Source: Nitrospirota bacterium
Lineage (GTDB): Bacteria > Nitrospirota > Leptospirillia > Leptospirillales > Leptospirillaceae
DNA: 50,678 nucleotides
Reading direction: 5' to 3'
Assembly (NCBI GenBank): GCA_027314645.1
Contig: DAHVAL010000013.1
Coordinates: forward strand, 1-50,678
Positions 25,774 through 34,936 of the stretch are shown here, in pieces. A program made the translations under genes and the position numbers. The notes under the pieces were generated by a model, which had not been told where the DNA came from, did not search any database, and saw only the letters and a program-made list of their open reading frames with translations. Position 1 is the first letter of the stretch, and each line of letters starts with the position of its first letter.

Positions 25774-25810
25774 AACGGTCGACCTCCTCCCCTGACGAAG
25801 GAATCACCGA

Positions 25811-27526
25811 TCAGGACAAAAGCAGACCCTCGAGATCCACCTCAAAACAGACGGTGGGCATCCGGATTCCCCAGAGATCGAGGGTGGCCGGATGGACTTC
25901 GCCCACCGTTCCCACCGTCTCCCCTTTTCCATTTTCATACACGCCGCATCGCCCCGGAAGATAGGGAGGAAGGTCGGCGGAACGAAGGGAGAGGGTCCGG
26001 TCCATCCTCTCCAACACCATTTCGAGAATTCCCAGAAGTTCGGACACGCTTGCCTGTGGGTGAGAGAGCATCCCGGACAGAAGCCAAAGATCCTGAACCG
26101 GGCGTTCCCCACCGGACAAGGAAGGGCCGAGGCGCATCGCTTCCCCGATTTCGAAGATCTTATGGGGATAGGGAAAGCGGCTCGATCGGGCTTCGGAGGC
26201 CAAGAGCCCCGACAGGAGTGTCGGACGCACGACGGCAAACTGGAGACTTGCCGGATTGTCGATCCGTACGAGATCGTTCCTTTCCCGGCCGAGCCGTTCG
26301 GTGACGAGAGGCTCACCCGTCAAGATGTTCGACAGGAGCTCCTGGAAGCCCATCGCCAGGAGGGCGGTTCTGAGACGGAATTCGGCCTTCTGGCGGGGGG
26401 AAGGACGGCCACGTGTGAAGTCCTTGGGAAGGGCCGGCTCGAAGGTGTCGTACCCCTTCGCCACAAGGTAATCCTCAACGACATCCACCGCCCCGAGAAG
26501 ATCGTCCCGGTAAAACGGCGAAAGGACCTCCCATCCGGCCTCGCCGTTTTCCTCCCTGCGGAGGAACTGGGGATATCCGAAGCTTGACAGGGTCTCCACA
26601 AAGTCGGCCGGATCGCGTTCAGATCCGAGCACACGGGAGGGGAGACCCTCGGGCACGAACACCGTGATCTCGGGAAAGGCAGGGGCGACCATCCGGAAGT
26701 TGTCGCCCTCGGACAGGAGCGGTTCGATCACAAAGCCGCGGTCGGCAAGGTTGGCGGCCAAAATGTTCAGGACCAGCAGAAGCCTTGCAGCATCAAAGCC
26801 GGTGGCTTCAACAAACAGCTCTTCGTCCTGCGGCGTCACCTCTCCCAGGGCGCGGGCGTTGATGACCGGGGGAAAAGACAGCACCTCCCCCCGCCCATCG
26901 ACCAGGATCGGCCAAAAAGCATGGGGGGTGACCAGATCCCCATAGGCCTGTCCCTTTGGGTGGGTCGACACGATGTCCCGAAGCGTCAGGCTCTCCTCCG
27001 CCCCCAAGGGGATGAATCGGGTTCCTTCAGGATCGGCCGTTCGATAGGTTAGGGGAAAGGCAAGCCGGGCAAGGGGATACACCCCGATCGCCACATCCGC
27101 CCTCTTGCGGCCGAACAGCTCGGAGAGGCGTTCTTGGGTCCCGATCAGCTGGGTCAGCCCCTCGTCCCCAAGATGGCTCCCGCGGGCGCAAAACCCGCCG
27201 AGAAACGGACGGACCGACGCAACGGACGGGTCGATCCGGATGTCGGGCGCTCCCCCCTTCCGGTCACGGGCGGACGCCTTCTCGAGAAAATCGTAGGGCT
27301 TCTGGTGAAGGGCGGACCCGCCCCGCAGCTGGCGGGCGATTCCCTCAACGCTCCAGAGGTCGGGACGGTTGGTGTCGTTGAGCTCGACCTTGAATCGCCG
27401 GGACCCCGGATCGTAACTCTTCCATTCCCCTTTCACCCGATCAAGGGTCCGATCCATTTCCTGGGGAGTCACCTTCTGGTGGAGAAGTCCCAGGAGGTCG
27501 TCAAAGTGTCCTTCCAGTGTCGGCAC
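25811..27526 (-). CDS. pheT: Phenylalanyl-tRNA synthetase beta chain, archaeal/eukaryotic type
   Basis: The beta subunit of the (alpha-beta)2 enzyme charging tRNA-Phe. It is 571 aa, the short form; typical bacterial PheT is about 800 aa with an N-terminal EMAP-like tRNA-binding domain and a C-terminal ferredoxin-fold anticodon domain, both absent here. It shows VELNDTNRPDLWSVEGIARQLRG, the B1-domain pattern of archaeal PheT, the B3/B4 editing region and a catalytic-like C-terminal module (PSPRQKAEFRLRTALLAMGFQELLSNIL). The start is GTG with GAGG upstream, 16 bases after pheS. Confidence 0.92.
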   Translation of the reverse strand: MPTLEGHFDDLLGLLHQKVTPQEMDRTLDRVKGEWKSYDPGSRRFKVELNDTNRPDLWSVEGIARQLRGGSALHQKPYDFLEKASARDRKGGAPDIRIDPSVASVRPFLGGFCARGSHLGDEGLTQLIGTQERLSELFGRKRADVAIGVYPLARLAFPLTYRTADPEGTRFIPLGAEESLTLRDIVSTHPKGQAYGDLVTPHAFWPILVDGRGEVLSFPPVINARALGEVTPQDEELFVEATGFDAARLLLVLNILAANLADRGFVIEPLLSEGDNFRMVAPAFPEITVFVPEGLPSRVLGSERDPADFVETLSSFGYPQFLRREENGEAGWEVLSPFYRDDLLGAVDVVEDYLVAKGYDTFEPALPKDFTRGRPSPRQKAEFRLRTALLAMGFQELLSNILTGEPLVTERLGRERNDLVRIDNPASLQFAVVRPTLLSGLLASEARSSRFPYPHKIFEIGEAMRLGPSLSGGERPVQDLWLLSGMLSHPQASVSELLGILEMVLERMDRTLSLRSADLPPYLPGRCGVYENGKGETVGTVGEVHPATLDLWGIRMPTVCFEVDLEGLLLS

Positions 27527-27542
27527 ATCATCCTCACGTCAA

Positions 27543-29138
27543 TTAGGGGGATTCTTCCATCGCAACCTTCATGCCGGACTTCCAGGCCCGGGAGCGTTCT
27601 TCCGAGCGTGTCATTTGGGCAAGCGTCGACAAATCCCCGGTGAAAAGATCCCGAATATCCGACAGTCCGAGCCGGAACATGGCCATTCGGTCGATGCCCA
27701 TTCCCCAGGCGATCACCGGAACATCGACTCCCAGAGGATGGGTCACCTCGGGACGAAAAAGGCCCGCTCCGCCCAGCTCCATCCACCCAAGGACGGGATG
27801 GTGGGCGTGAAGTTCGACCGACGGCTCGGTGAAGGGAAAATACGCGGGCTTGTAGTGGACCTTGTCGACCCCCGCGATTTCCCGGGCCAGGAGGGCAAGA
27901 AGCCCGAGAAGGGTCCTGAAGCTGGCGGTCTCTTCAAGCACGATTCCCTCCGCCTGGAAAAAGTCCACGGCATGGGTGGCGTCGACCTGATCATGCCGAA
28001 AACATCGGGCGATGGCAAAGTACTTCCCGGGAACCTCGGGGTTTTCCGCCATGGTCCTTGCGGACAGGGCGGTCCCTTGGCTTCGCATGAGGAGGCGCCG
28101 CGACTGGCCCGGGTCGAACCCTTGACGCCAGCCCCTCGTGGAGGTCGGTGGTTCGCGGCCTTCATGGGTCCGGGCCACCGCCTCGAGGGGCCATTCGGCG
28201 GTGTCGGAGGCGGTGCGGGGTTCGGAGAGCAGATAGATGTCATGAATGTTCCGTGCGGGATGGGTCTGGGGAATGAAGAGCGCATCCATATTCCAAAATT
28301 CGGGTTCGACCAGGCTTCCCGTCATTTCGGCAAATCCGAGGCGCACCAGATGGCTGCGGACCTCTTCGAGAAACTCCCGGTACGGGTGAAGATGGCCGGT
28401 CGACGGGCGGGGCGGGGGCGTCTCCAGCGAATAGGCCCGGAAGGATTTTCCTGCCCAGCTTTTGTTCATGAGCATTTCGGGAGTGACGGCCCCCAGGAGG
28501 GACTCCGTCGCCTCAAGCTCTTTGATGTCGAGGGAACAGTCGGGCGACAGGCAACAGGACTTCGTGGCCCGTTCGTCAAACCGCAAAAGTCCTTTTCCCT
28601 TGCCTCTGCGACGCTGGTATTGTTCAAGGAGTCCCTGGTCTTCGGGGGAGAGCCCCTCAAGGGTGACCGGGAGGGAGGATTCGGCGATGGTCCCGAGAAG
28701 GGTCCGAAGGCGCTTGATCCCCTCCGGGAGTTCCCCGTTCCGGTACACCAGGCCGCCTTCCCCGATGCGGATGGTGCCGCTTTCCTTGAGGGCCCCCACC
28801 GCCTTGGAGGCAATGGTGGAATCCGGGAAGAGCTCCCGGATTTCCTTCATCTCCCGGGGACCCCCCGACAATGCGTCCATGATGCGCTCCTCCGGAAGTC
28901 CCGCCGTGAGAGCTTCTTCTCCTCCCTCGGTGACGGTGAGGACCGTCTCCAGCCGATCGACCTTCTCCGACAAAAAGGATTTGGCCTTGAGCCATTCCAC
29001 CCCCATCTGGACCTGCGCCGGATCAAGGCCGGACCGTCGTGCGATTTCCGGGAGGGGGAGATGGGTCTCCCGATCGGGGAGGGCAAGAAAGGCGCGGAGG
29101 ATCGCTCGTTCAAGAGGGTGAAGGGAAGAAGAGGACAT
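27543..29138 (-). CDS. pheS: Phenylalanyl-tRNA synthetase alpha chain, archaeal/eukaryotic type
   Basis: The catalytic subunit, 531 aa against about 330 for typical bacterial PheS. The N-terminal ~200 residues are repeated winged-helix-like segments (LPEIARRSGLDPAQVQMGVEWL, then EERIMDALSGGPREMKEI), as in archaeal and eukaryotic FRS-alpha. The class II catalytic domain follows: motif 2 with FAIARCFRHDQVDATHAVDFFQAEGIVLE, TEPSVELHAHHPVLGWMELGGAGLFRPEV, and motif 3 with VIAWGMGIDRMAMFRLG. These are clear matches to the archaeal type. The ATG lies one base after the oppF stop. Confidence 0.93.
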   Translation of the reverse strand: MSSSSLHPLERAILRAFLALPDRETHLPLPEIARRSGLDPAQVQMGVEWLKAKSFLSEKVDRLETVLTVTEGGEEALTAGLPEERIMDALSGGPREMKEIRELFPDSTIASKAVGALKESGTIRIGEGGLVYRNGELPEGIKRLRTLLGTIAESSLPVTLEGLSPEDQGLLEQYQRRRGKGKGLLRFDERATKSCCLSPDCSLDIKELEATESLLGAVTPEMLMNKSWAGKSFRAYSLETPPPRPSTGHLHPYREFLEEVRSHLVRLGFAEMTGSLVEPEFWNMDALFIPQTHPARNIHDIYLLSEPRTASDTAEWPLEAVARTHEGREPPTSTRGWRQGFDPGQSRRLLMRSQGTALSARTMAENPEVPGKYFAIARCFRHDQVDATHAVDFFQAEGIVLEETASFRTLLGLLALLAREIAGVDKVHYKPAYFPFTEPSVELHAHHPVLGWMELGGAGLFRPEVTHPLGVDVPVIAWGMGIDRMAMFRLGLSDIRDLFTGDLSTLAQMTRSEERSRAWKSGMKVAMEESP

Positions 29139-29139
29139 G

Positions 29140-30150
29140 TCAGGCGATTCCTTGTCTGGAAGGTGAAGGAGCGGAGGTTTTCCAGGTGGATCCCTCCATC
29201 ACCAGGTGGCAGAACACCTGGCGGCCAGATTCGTGTTCCTCAAATCGTTCCGGCATCCTCTCGCGACAGGCCGGCCGGGCTTCCGGACATCGGGCAAGAA
29301 AAGGACAAAGCTCAAAGGACCGATCCTGTCCGTCGGAGGTCTCGCCCGCGTCCATGGGAGCGTCCCGTCCCATGAGGAGACGGGTATACGGATGGACCGG
29401 GTCATCGAGAACCTCCCGGGTGGGTCCCACCTCCACCACCCGGCCCCGGTAGAGGACCGCCACCCTATCGGAAATATACCGGACGACGGAGAGGTCATGG
29501 GAAATGAACAGCACGCTCATTCCTTCCTTCTCGTTGAGAGAAGAAAAAAGATTGATGATCTGAGCCCCGATGGAGAGGTCGAGAGAGGCGATCGGTTCAT
29601 CGGCCACAAGGAGGTCGGGAGCGCATGCGATCGCCCGGGCGATCCCGACCCTTTGTCGGCCTCCCCCCGAAAACTCCCGGGGGAACCGTTCGAGGTCGTG
29701 GCGGGAGAGGCCCACCCGCTCCAAGAGCCCTGAGACCCTCTCCCTCCGCGACGTCTTGTCGGGAACCAGGTCATGAATGATCAGCGGTTCCTCCACAATC
29801 TCCCCGACCCGCATGCGGGGATTCAAGGAGGCATAAGGGTCCTGGAACACCATTTGGAACCGCCGTCGGTGCCGGCGAAGTCCCCGTCCCGACAGGGCCG
29901 TCAGATCGGTCCCGTCAAAAAAGACCTTTCCCCGCGTGGGATCGAGGAGCCTCATGACCAGGCGCCCGAGAGTGGTTTTTCCCGAGCCCGACTCTCCCAC
30001 CAAGCCCAGGATTTCTCCTTTGGCGATGGAAAAGGATACGTCCGACACCGCAGTCAGGACCTGGCGTGGTCCGAAGAGGCGTTTTCCGGGAAGGTCGAAC
30101 TCCCGGACAAGCCCTCGGGCCTCGAGAAGGAGAGGCGATTCAGGCGACAT
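29140..30150 (-). CDS. oppF: Oligopeptide/dipeptide ABC transporter ATP-binding protein (OppF/DppF type)
   Basis: 336 aa. ATPase motifs: Walker [15 protein letters not shown], signature REFSGGGRQRVGIARA (LSGGQ reads FSGGG), Walker B LLVADEPIASLD, and switch His in LFISHDLS. The C-terminal ~75 residues with CPFLARCPEARPACRERMPERF...FCHL are the oligopeptide-transporter C-terminal domain that binds a 4Fe-4S cluster in some members. The Glu after Walker B is present, so it should hydrolyse ATP. It overlaps the oppD stop by 11 bases. No matching permease or binding-protein gene lies in the window. Confidence 0.88.
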   Translation of the reverse strand: MSPESPLLLEARGLVREFDLPGKRLFGPRQVLTAVSDVSFSIAKGEILGLVGESGSGKTTLGRLVMRLLDPTRGKVFFDGTDLTALSGRGLRRHRRRFQMVFQDPYASLNPRMRVGEIVEEPLIIHDLVPDKTSRRERVSGLLERVGLSRHDLERFPREFSGGGRQRVGIARAIACAPDLLVADEPIASLDLSIGAQIINLFSSLNEKEGMSVLFISHDLSVVRYISDRVAVLYRGRVVEVGPTREVLDDPVHPYTRLLMGRDAPMDAGETSDGQDRSFELCPFLARCPEARPACRERMPERFEEHESGRQVFCHLVMEGSTWKTSAPSPSRQGIA

Positions 30151-31159
30151 GGACCGAGACTCCCAAGGGGGTTGTGTCGGGGTAAAAGCAGAGGGCCTGG
30201 GAGTTTCCCTCCCGAATCCAGGGAGGCTCCGAGGTCCGGCAGCGGTCGTCCGCCCGGGGGCATCTCGGGGCAAAGGCGCAGCCAGCCGGAAGATCCCACA
30301 AGGGAGGAACCTGCCCGGGGATGGCTGGGAGAGGGGAATCCCGACGTGTGCCCCCCGCTCCGGAAGGACGGGAGGACAGAAGGGCTCGGCTGTAAGGATG
30401 GACCGGACCGGTTCCGAAAAATTTGGGGGACGGAGATTCTTCGACAATTCGGCCGGCGTACATCACCAAGACACGGTCCGACACCCTGCGGACATCCGAC
30501 AGGTCATGGGAGATGAACAGAAGCCCCTTGGTCCGGGATTCGCGGATCGCCGCCAGAAGATCGAGGATCTGAAGGGCGACGGTCGGATCGAGGGCCGTGG
30601 TCGGCTCGTCGGCGATCACCACGAGAGGGTCGAGGGCGATCGCCATGGCGATCATCACGCGCTGCCGCATTCCTCCCGACAGCTGGTGAGGATAGGAGCG
30701 GGCCACGCGCTCAGGGTCGGGAAGTCCCGAAGAGCGCAAGCGTTCGAGCAGGAGTTCGGCCACCCGGGAAGGGGGAAGGTCGGTATGGCTCCTGAAGAGC
30801 TCCCGGATCTGGGTCCCGATCGTCAGGACAGGGTTCAAGGCACTTTGAGGCTCCTGAAAAATCATCGCGATCCGATGCCCCCTGATCTTTCGGAGAGCGG
30901 TGGGGTCCAAGGCCAGAAGATCCTGCCCGTCGAACCGGATCTGGCCCGAGAGGACGGCGGAGCCGGGAGGAAACAGCCCGAGAAGGGACAGCCCCGTCAG
31001 GGTCTTTCCCGAACCGGATTCCCCGACAAGGCCCACCGCCTCCCCGCGCGCGATGGAAAAGGAGACCTTGGAGACCGGACGGATCTCTCCTTCACGGGTC
31101 CCGATCGCGACGGAGAGGTCCTGAACGTCGAGAAGAGGGTCACCGGAGACGGACATCAT
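30140..31159 (-). CDS. oppD: Oligopeptide/dipeptide ABC transporter ATP-binding protein (OppD/DppD type)
   Basis: 339 aa. Motifs: Walker [16 protein letters not shown]-loop [14 protein letters not shown], signature [17 protein letters not shown], Walker [13 protein letters not shown] and switch LLFISHDLS. The C-terminal oligopeptide domain has [14 protein letters not shown]...CFYPD. It forms the usual pair with oppF, and its start overlaps the queD stop by four bases (ATGA). Placement inside a queD-pheST operon without permease genes is unusual. Confidence 0.88.
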   Translation of the reverse strand: MMSVSGDPLLDVQDLSVAIGTREGEIRPVSKVSFSIARGEAVGLVGESGSGKTLTGLSLLGLFPPGSAVLSGQIRFDGQDLLALDPTALRKIRGHRIAMIFQEPQSALNPVLTIGTQIRELFRSHTDLPPSRVAELLLERLRSSGLPDPERVARSYPHQLSGGMRQRVMIAMAIALDPLVVIADEPTTALDPTVALQILDLLAAIRESRTKGLLFISHDLSDVRRVSDRVLVMYAGRIVEESPSPKFFGTGPVHPYSRALLSSRPSGAGGTRRDSPLPAIPGQVPPLWDLPAGCAFAPRCPRADDRCRTSEPPWIREGNSQALCFYPDTTPLGVSVHVA

Positions 31160-31539
31160 CCCTCCTCATAGGTTGCGCGGTAGCCCTCCATCTCCCACAC
31201 CGAGACCTTCCGGAGAACCAGATTTCCCTCCGTTTCAGGGCTTAAGGCCTTTTGAAGTCCACGGAAGAAAAACAAGGCGAGGTTCTCCGCGGTGGTGGTC
31301 CGCTCCGCGAAAAAGGGATGGTCATTGAGATGGGTATGGTCCACTTCGGCAAGAAGCGGATCCATCCACCGTTCGATCTCGTGAAAATCCACCGCCATCC
31401 CCAGACCGTTGAGGGTGCCGGTCCCAAACACCGCTTCCACCACCCAGTTGTGCCCATGGAGCCGGGCGCACAATCCGGGATAGCCCTCAATCCTGTGGGA
31501 GGCGGCGAACGTCCGCTTGACGGAGACGGAAAAACCCAT
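31156..31539 (-). CDS. queD: 6-carboxy-tetrahydropterin synthase QueD
   Basis: Second step of preQ0/queuosine synthesis, converting dihydroneopterin triphosphate to 6-carboxytetrahydropterin. The protein (127 aa) carries FAASHRIEGYPGLCARLHGHNW: His for zinc, the catalytic Cys and the HGH pair. DHTHLND supplies the other catalytic residues, and the C-terminal VSVWEMEG has the substrate-binding Glu. The ATG at 31539 is favoured because AAAGG sits six bases before it; an ATG two codons earlier directly abuts that site. It is first in the operon with oppDF-pheST, which links a tRNA-modification gene to tRNA charging. Confidence 0.9.
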   Translation of the reverse strand: MGFSVSVKRTFAASHRIEGYPGLCARLHGHNWVVEAVFGTGTLNGLGMAVDFHEIERWMDPLLAEVDHTHLNDHPFFAERTTTAENLALFFFRGLQKALSPETEGNLVLRKVSVWEMEGYRATYEEG

Positions 31540-31610
31540 GAACATCCTTTCTGGTGAACACCCTTCCTCTGACGGGTTTGGAGATGCCGGGATCCCGTCC
31601 CGAAAGATCT

Positions 31611-31619
31611 ATTATAGCA
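31611..31619 (-). promoter_or_regulatory. Extended -10 promoter of the queD-oppDF-pheST operon
   Basis: On the minus strand the sequence is TGCTATAAT, a consensus extended -10, about 75 bases upstream of queD. No good -35 is visible, as expected for extended -10 promoters. Confidence 0.6.
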
Positions 31620-31701
31620 GAAGAGGGGGACCGGTGAGGAAGGGCGCCCCTCCATTTCAGGCCGGACCTCGCCTCGGGAGGGGATCAGGCAGTCGGGGGA
31701 C

Positions 31702-32535
31702 TCAGGGTTCCTGGGATCGCACGCCTGAGGCCACCGCCGCTCGAAGCCTCTCCGGATCCAGAATCGCCCGCACGGGTCCGCCGATCCCGGAAAGAAGCCG
31801 CTGGTAGAGGGACAGGGCTTCCGCCACGAGGGGCTCCAACACGCCATCGTGGCGCATCAGGAACAGGGCTGCCAGAAGGCTTGACAAGGTACAGCCGCCT
31901 CCGTGGATTCCTTGAGGGATGGATCGCGAGGGATGGGTGTAGTAGCGTTCCTCCAGAGGCGTCCAGAACAGGTCGATCTTGGGGCCTTTTCCTCCGAAAT
32001 GCCCCCCCTTCAGAAGAATGGCCGGGGCACCGTACTGCTCGTGAATTCTTCGGGCCATGAGGGAAAGATCGTCCGGATACCGTTCGAGGGACCAGCCGGA
32101 AAGTTCCTGCGCTTCGGGAAGATTGGGGGTGAGGAGGGTGGTTCGGGAAAAGAGGAGGCGGCCAAGGAGCCGGTATTCTTCCGGGCTGGTCATTCCTCCC
32201 CCCGCCCCGAATCGATAGACGGGGTCGAGGACGACCGGAGTCCCCATCGGAAGCGATGCGAGGAAATCCTCAAGGACCTCGGCGAGAGAGAGGGGAAGAA
32301 GCCCGATTTTTACGGCGCCGGGCAACGATTCCGCGGCAAGAGCTTCCAGCATCGACGCAAAGACCCTCTCCCCCACCGGCTCCACCCCCCGGACACTCTG
32401 GAGGTTCTGGATGGTGAGGCAGGTCGGAAGCCCCTTCCCCCTAAACCCCAGGCTCTGGAAGACCCGGAGATCCTGGAAAAGGCCGGCCCCTCCGGAAGGA
32501 TCGACTCCGGCGACCGCCCATGGATCACCGGTCAC
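31702..32535 (-). CDS. thiD: Hydroxymethylpyrimidine (phosphate) kinase ThiD
   Basis: Phosphorylates HMP and HMP-P in thiamine synthesis. The 277-aa protein shows AVAGVDPSGGAGLFQDLRVFQSLG at the N-terminus, VVLDPVYRFGAGGG, LTPNLPEAQELSG and LLKGGHFGG, all ribokinase-fold ThiD motifs. The phosphate-loop motif near residue 210 reads HGGGCTLSS where most ThiD have HGTGCTLSS; the catalytic Cys region is otherwise kept. Its ATG overlaps the stop of the M23 peptidase gene by four bases (ATGA). It is last in the thiG-thiE-M23-thiD operon. Confidence 0.92.
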   Translation of the reverse strand: MTGDPWAVAGVDPSGGAGLFQDLRVFQSLGFRGKGLPTCLTIQNLQSVRGVEPVGERVFASMLEALAAESLPGAVKIGLLPLSLAEVLEDFLASLPMGTPVVLDPVYRFGAGGGMTSPEEYRLLGRLLFSRTTLLTPNLPEAQELSGWSLERYPDDLSLMARRIHEQYGAPAILLKGGHFGGKGPKIDLFWTPLEERYYTHPSRSIPQGIHGGGCTLSSLLAALFLMRHDGVLEPLVAEALSLYQRLLSGIGGPVRAILDPERLRAAVASGVRSQEP

Positions 32536-33443
32536 GGAGAGGTTCCGGGCAGGGAGACGGCCGACCCAAGGAGTCCTGTCAGCAGCATGGGATTGACGTG
32601 CGCTCCGTGGAGAACGGCCCCGTAATGAAGAACGGGTCCGGTCACCCGGCCGGTGTGTCCGACATGGCCGATCACCTCGCCCCGGAGAACCTGTTGTCCC
32701 GGCCGGACCGACATGTCCGACATGTGGAGATATTCGGTCAGCAACCCCCCTCCATGGTCGATGATCACCATGTTTCCATCGTAATAGAAGGACCCGGCGA
32801 GACGGACCACGCCATCGTTGGCCGCGTGAACGGGCGTTCCCAGGGACACGTCGATGTCTTCGCCGGAGTGGCGGGCCATCGGGCGGCCGTTCAGGTAGCG
32901 GTAGGCCCCGAAGTCATGGGTGATCCGGCCATCGAGGGGAAGAATGAAGGGGCGGCGAAATCGGAGCGGCCCATCCGGCGGGGCGAGCGCATTGAGGATG
33001 ACCGATCGCTCCCTTTTGATCCGGAGAAGGAGAGAGGCCGGGGGCGTGACAAAGGAGCGGGCGACGTGAAGCCGCGACACCTGAAAAGAGCGCGGCGTCA
33101 CATCAAGAAGAACCCGCTCGGTCCCTTGAGGGGCGTGAAGGGAGAGAGGAATGGACCCCGGGGACCTGGCAAAATCGACTCCCACGAGGGCGGCCTTGAC
33201 GGCGTTCGAAGAGCCGGTCCCGGAAGGTCCGGCCCACTGGAAAAGACGGACGCGGTGGCCTTCAAGCCCGATCCAGCGGATCGGGGACGATGGCGGAAGG
33301 AGCAGAAGAAGAATCCCTCCCTGCGGAAGAGCCAATTCCTCTTTTTGAGGAGCCGCCGCACCCGGACTCCCTCCCCCATAGAGGAGAAAGAGCGGGGCCA
33401 GGAGGAGCCAAATGACCCGGCGCACCCCGCGCGCCTTAACCAC
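32532..33443 (-). CDS. Secreted M23 (LytM-type) peptidase-like protein with an altered catalytic motif
   Basis: The 303-aa protein has a signal peptide or anchor (RRVIWLLLAPLFLLYG), an N-terminal region of about 150 residues with no known motif and a C-terminal LytM domain. The zinc ligands of HSGEDID are present, as is IIDHGGGLLTEYLH with its catalytic His. The usual HxH motif (TGPHLHW) reads TGPVLHY, so the first, catalytic His is replaced by Val. It could be a degenerate, activator-type LytM protein like EnvC/NlpD rather than a peptidase, but some active relatives may vary here. The GTG start overlaps the thiE stop. Its place inside a thiamine operon is unexpected. Confidence 0.85.
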   Translation of the reverse strand: MVKARGVRRVIWLLLAPLFLLYGGGSPGAAAPQKEELALPQGGILLLLLPPSSPIRWIGLEGHRVRLFQWAGPSGTGSSNAVKAALVGVDFARSPGSIPLSLHAPQGTERVLLDVTPRSFQVSRLHVARSFVTPPASLLLRIKRERSVILNALAPPDGPLRFRRPFILPLDGRITHDFGAYRYLNGRPMARHSGEDIDVSLGTPVHAANDGVVRLAGSFYYDGNMVIIDHGGGLLTEYLHMSDMSVRPGQQVLRGEVIGHVGHTGRVTGPVLHYGAVLHGAHVNPMLLTGLLGSAVSLPGTSP

Positions 33444-34074
33444 GGTTCCACGCCCGACGGAGGCTGAAGGCGGCCGCCACCGGATCGGAAGTCATGGAAA
33501 GAGCCCCCATCACGGCCATCCCGAAAGCGCCCGCCCCCCGGACAAGCGGGGCTTCCGATTCCCCGATCCCGCCGATGGCCCAGACCGGCACCGGGACCTC
33601 CCGCACGATCGTCCGGAGCGCTTCCAGACCAAGAGGGGGGCCGAACGACCGTTTTGAGGGAGTGTCGAACACGGGGCCGACGATCAGGTAGTCCGCCCCC
33701 TCCTCCGCCGCCTCGACCGCCGACCGGAAAGAATGGACGGAAGATCCGATCAAAAGCGGCCGCGTGGCGTGGCGCCGGATCGACGCGATCGGCGGATGGG
33801 CTTCAGGAAGATGGAGGCCGGTGGCCCTTCCAGCCAGGGCATAGTCGAGCCGCTGGTTCACAAGCCAGGGAAGGCCGGCGGGAACGTTGTCGCGGAAGAG
33901 GCGGACGAGTTCGGAAAACTCCCATCCTGACGCCGCCTTGCGCCGGAGTTGAATGGAGGTGATCCCTCCACGGACCCCTTCGATCGCCCGGATGACCAGA
34001 TCCTTCAAGGGAAATTCCTCCGGAGTCACGTAGAGGAGCGGCCCAAGAACCTTTGCAGGGCCAGATTCGCCCAT
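33436..34074 (-). CDS. thiE: Thiamine-phosphate synthase ThiE
   Basis: Couples HMP-PP with the thiazole phosphate to give thiamine phosphate. The 212-aa protein has LGPLLYVTPEEFP, TSIQLRRKA, WLVNQRLDYALAGRATGLHLPEA and LLIGSSVHS, then ADYLIVGPVFDTPSKRS and PVWAIGGIGESEAPLVRGAGAFGMAVMGAL, the standard ThiE series. The IGSSVHS element replaces the more usual IGxSxHS. The ATG shares its A with the last base of the thiG stop (TGATG), so translation is coupled. The open frame continues antisense-like inside thiG but has no matching motif. Confidence 0.93.
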   Translation of the reverse strand: MGESGPAKVLGPLLYVTPEEFPLKDLVIRAIEGVRGGITSIQLRRKAASGWEFSELVRLFRDNVPAGLPWLVNQRLDYALAGRATGLHLPEAHPPIASIRRHATRPLLIGSSVHSFRSAVEAAEEGADYLIVGPVFDTPSKRSFGPPLGLEALRTIVREVPVPVWAIGGIGESEAPLVRGAGAFGMAVMGALSMTSDPVAAAFSLRRAWNRG

Positions 34075-34892
34075 CAGGCCCCCAGCATCCCGGTGATCGG
34101 ACTCGAGGCGGTCGCATAGAGCCGGCGCGGCATGCGTCCGGCCCGAAACGAATCCCTGCCCGCCAGGATCGCGTTTTTCATGGCCCGGGCCATCAGAACG
34201 GGATCCTTCGCTTCGGCGACGGCCGTGTTCATGAGGACGCCGTCCACACCCATCTCCATGGCGATCGCGGCGTCGGACGCGCATCCGACACCCGCATCGA
34301 CAATGATGGGAAGGGCCACGGTCTCCTGGATGATCCGCAGGTTGTAGGGATTCCGGATCCCGAGTCCGGACCCGATCGGCGCCGCCAGCGGCATGACCGC
34401 GGCGCATCCGGCGTCCTCAAGCTTCTTGGCGATGATCGGATCGTCGTTCGTGTACGGGAAGACGATCGATCCCTCCTTCACCAGAATCCTCGCGGCCTCG
34501 ACGAGACCGACGACATCGGGGAACAGCGTCTTGGGATCCCCGATCACCTCAAGCTTGACCAGGGGAGAGATTCCCGCTTCCCGGGCGAGGCGGGCATACC
34601 GGAGGGCCTCCTCGACGGTATAGCATCCGGCGGTATTGGGCAGGATCTGGAATTCCGACGGCGGCAAATAGTCGAGAAGATTCGGCTCGTCCTTTTTCAG
34701 GATGTTGACGCGCCGGACAGCCACCGTCACCACATCGGCCCCCGATTCGAGGATGACCGTCCGTGTCTCCTCGAATGAGCGGTATTTTCCTGTTCCGATC
34801 CAAAGCCGGGACCGGAAGGTCCTTCCTCCGATGATCAACGGATCGTCCGGCAACACGTGTCCCTCTTTTTCTGTCATGGCGGTCGTGGTCAT
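34074..34892 (-). CDS. thiG: Thiazole synthase ThiG
   Basis: Makes the thiazole phosphate of thiamine from DXP and ThiS-thiocarboxylate. The protein (272 aa) has [57 protein letters not shown] with the Schiff-base lysine, [21 protein letters not shown] and [27 protein letters not shown]. ThiS and ThiF are not in the window. The ATG at 34892 was chosen because CAGGGGG lies just before it; an in-frame ATG eight codons earlier is possible. Confidence 0.95.
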   Translation of the reverse strand: MTTTAMTEKEGHVLPDDPLIIGGRTFRSRLWIGTGKYRSFEETRTVILESGADVVTVAVRRVNILKKDEPNLLDYLPPSEFQILPNTAGCYTVEEALRYARLAREAGISPLVKLEVIGDPKTLFPDVVGLVEAARILVKEGSIVFPYTNDDPIIAKKLEDAGCAAVMPLAAPIGSGLGIRNPYNLRIIQETVALPIIVDAGVGCASDAAIAMEMGVDGVLMNTAVAEAKDPVLMARAMKNAILAGRDSFRAGRMPRRLYATASSPITGMLGA

Positions 34893-34936
34893 GGGTCCCC
34901 CTGCGTTTCTGGTCATGGATGACTGTTTATATTCTC

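Noticed and set aside
27615-29375. 586-codon plus-strand open frame across pheS
   Set aside because: It is antisense to a well-conserved synthetase gene and has no recognisable motif or ribosome site.
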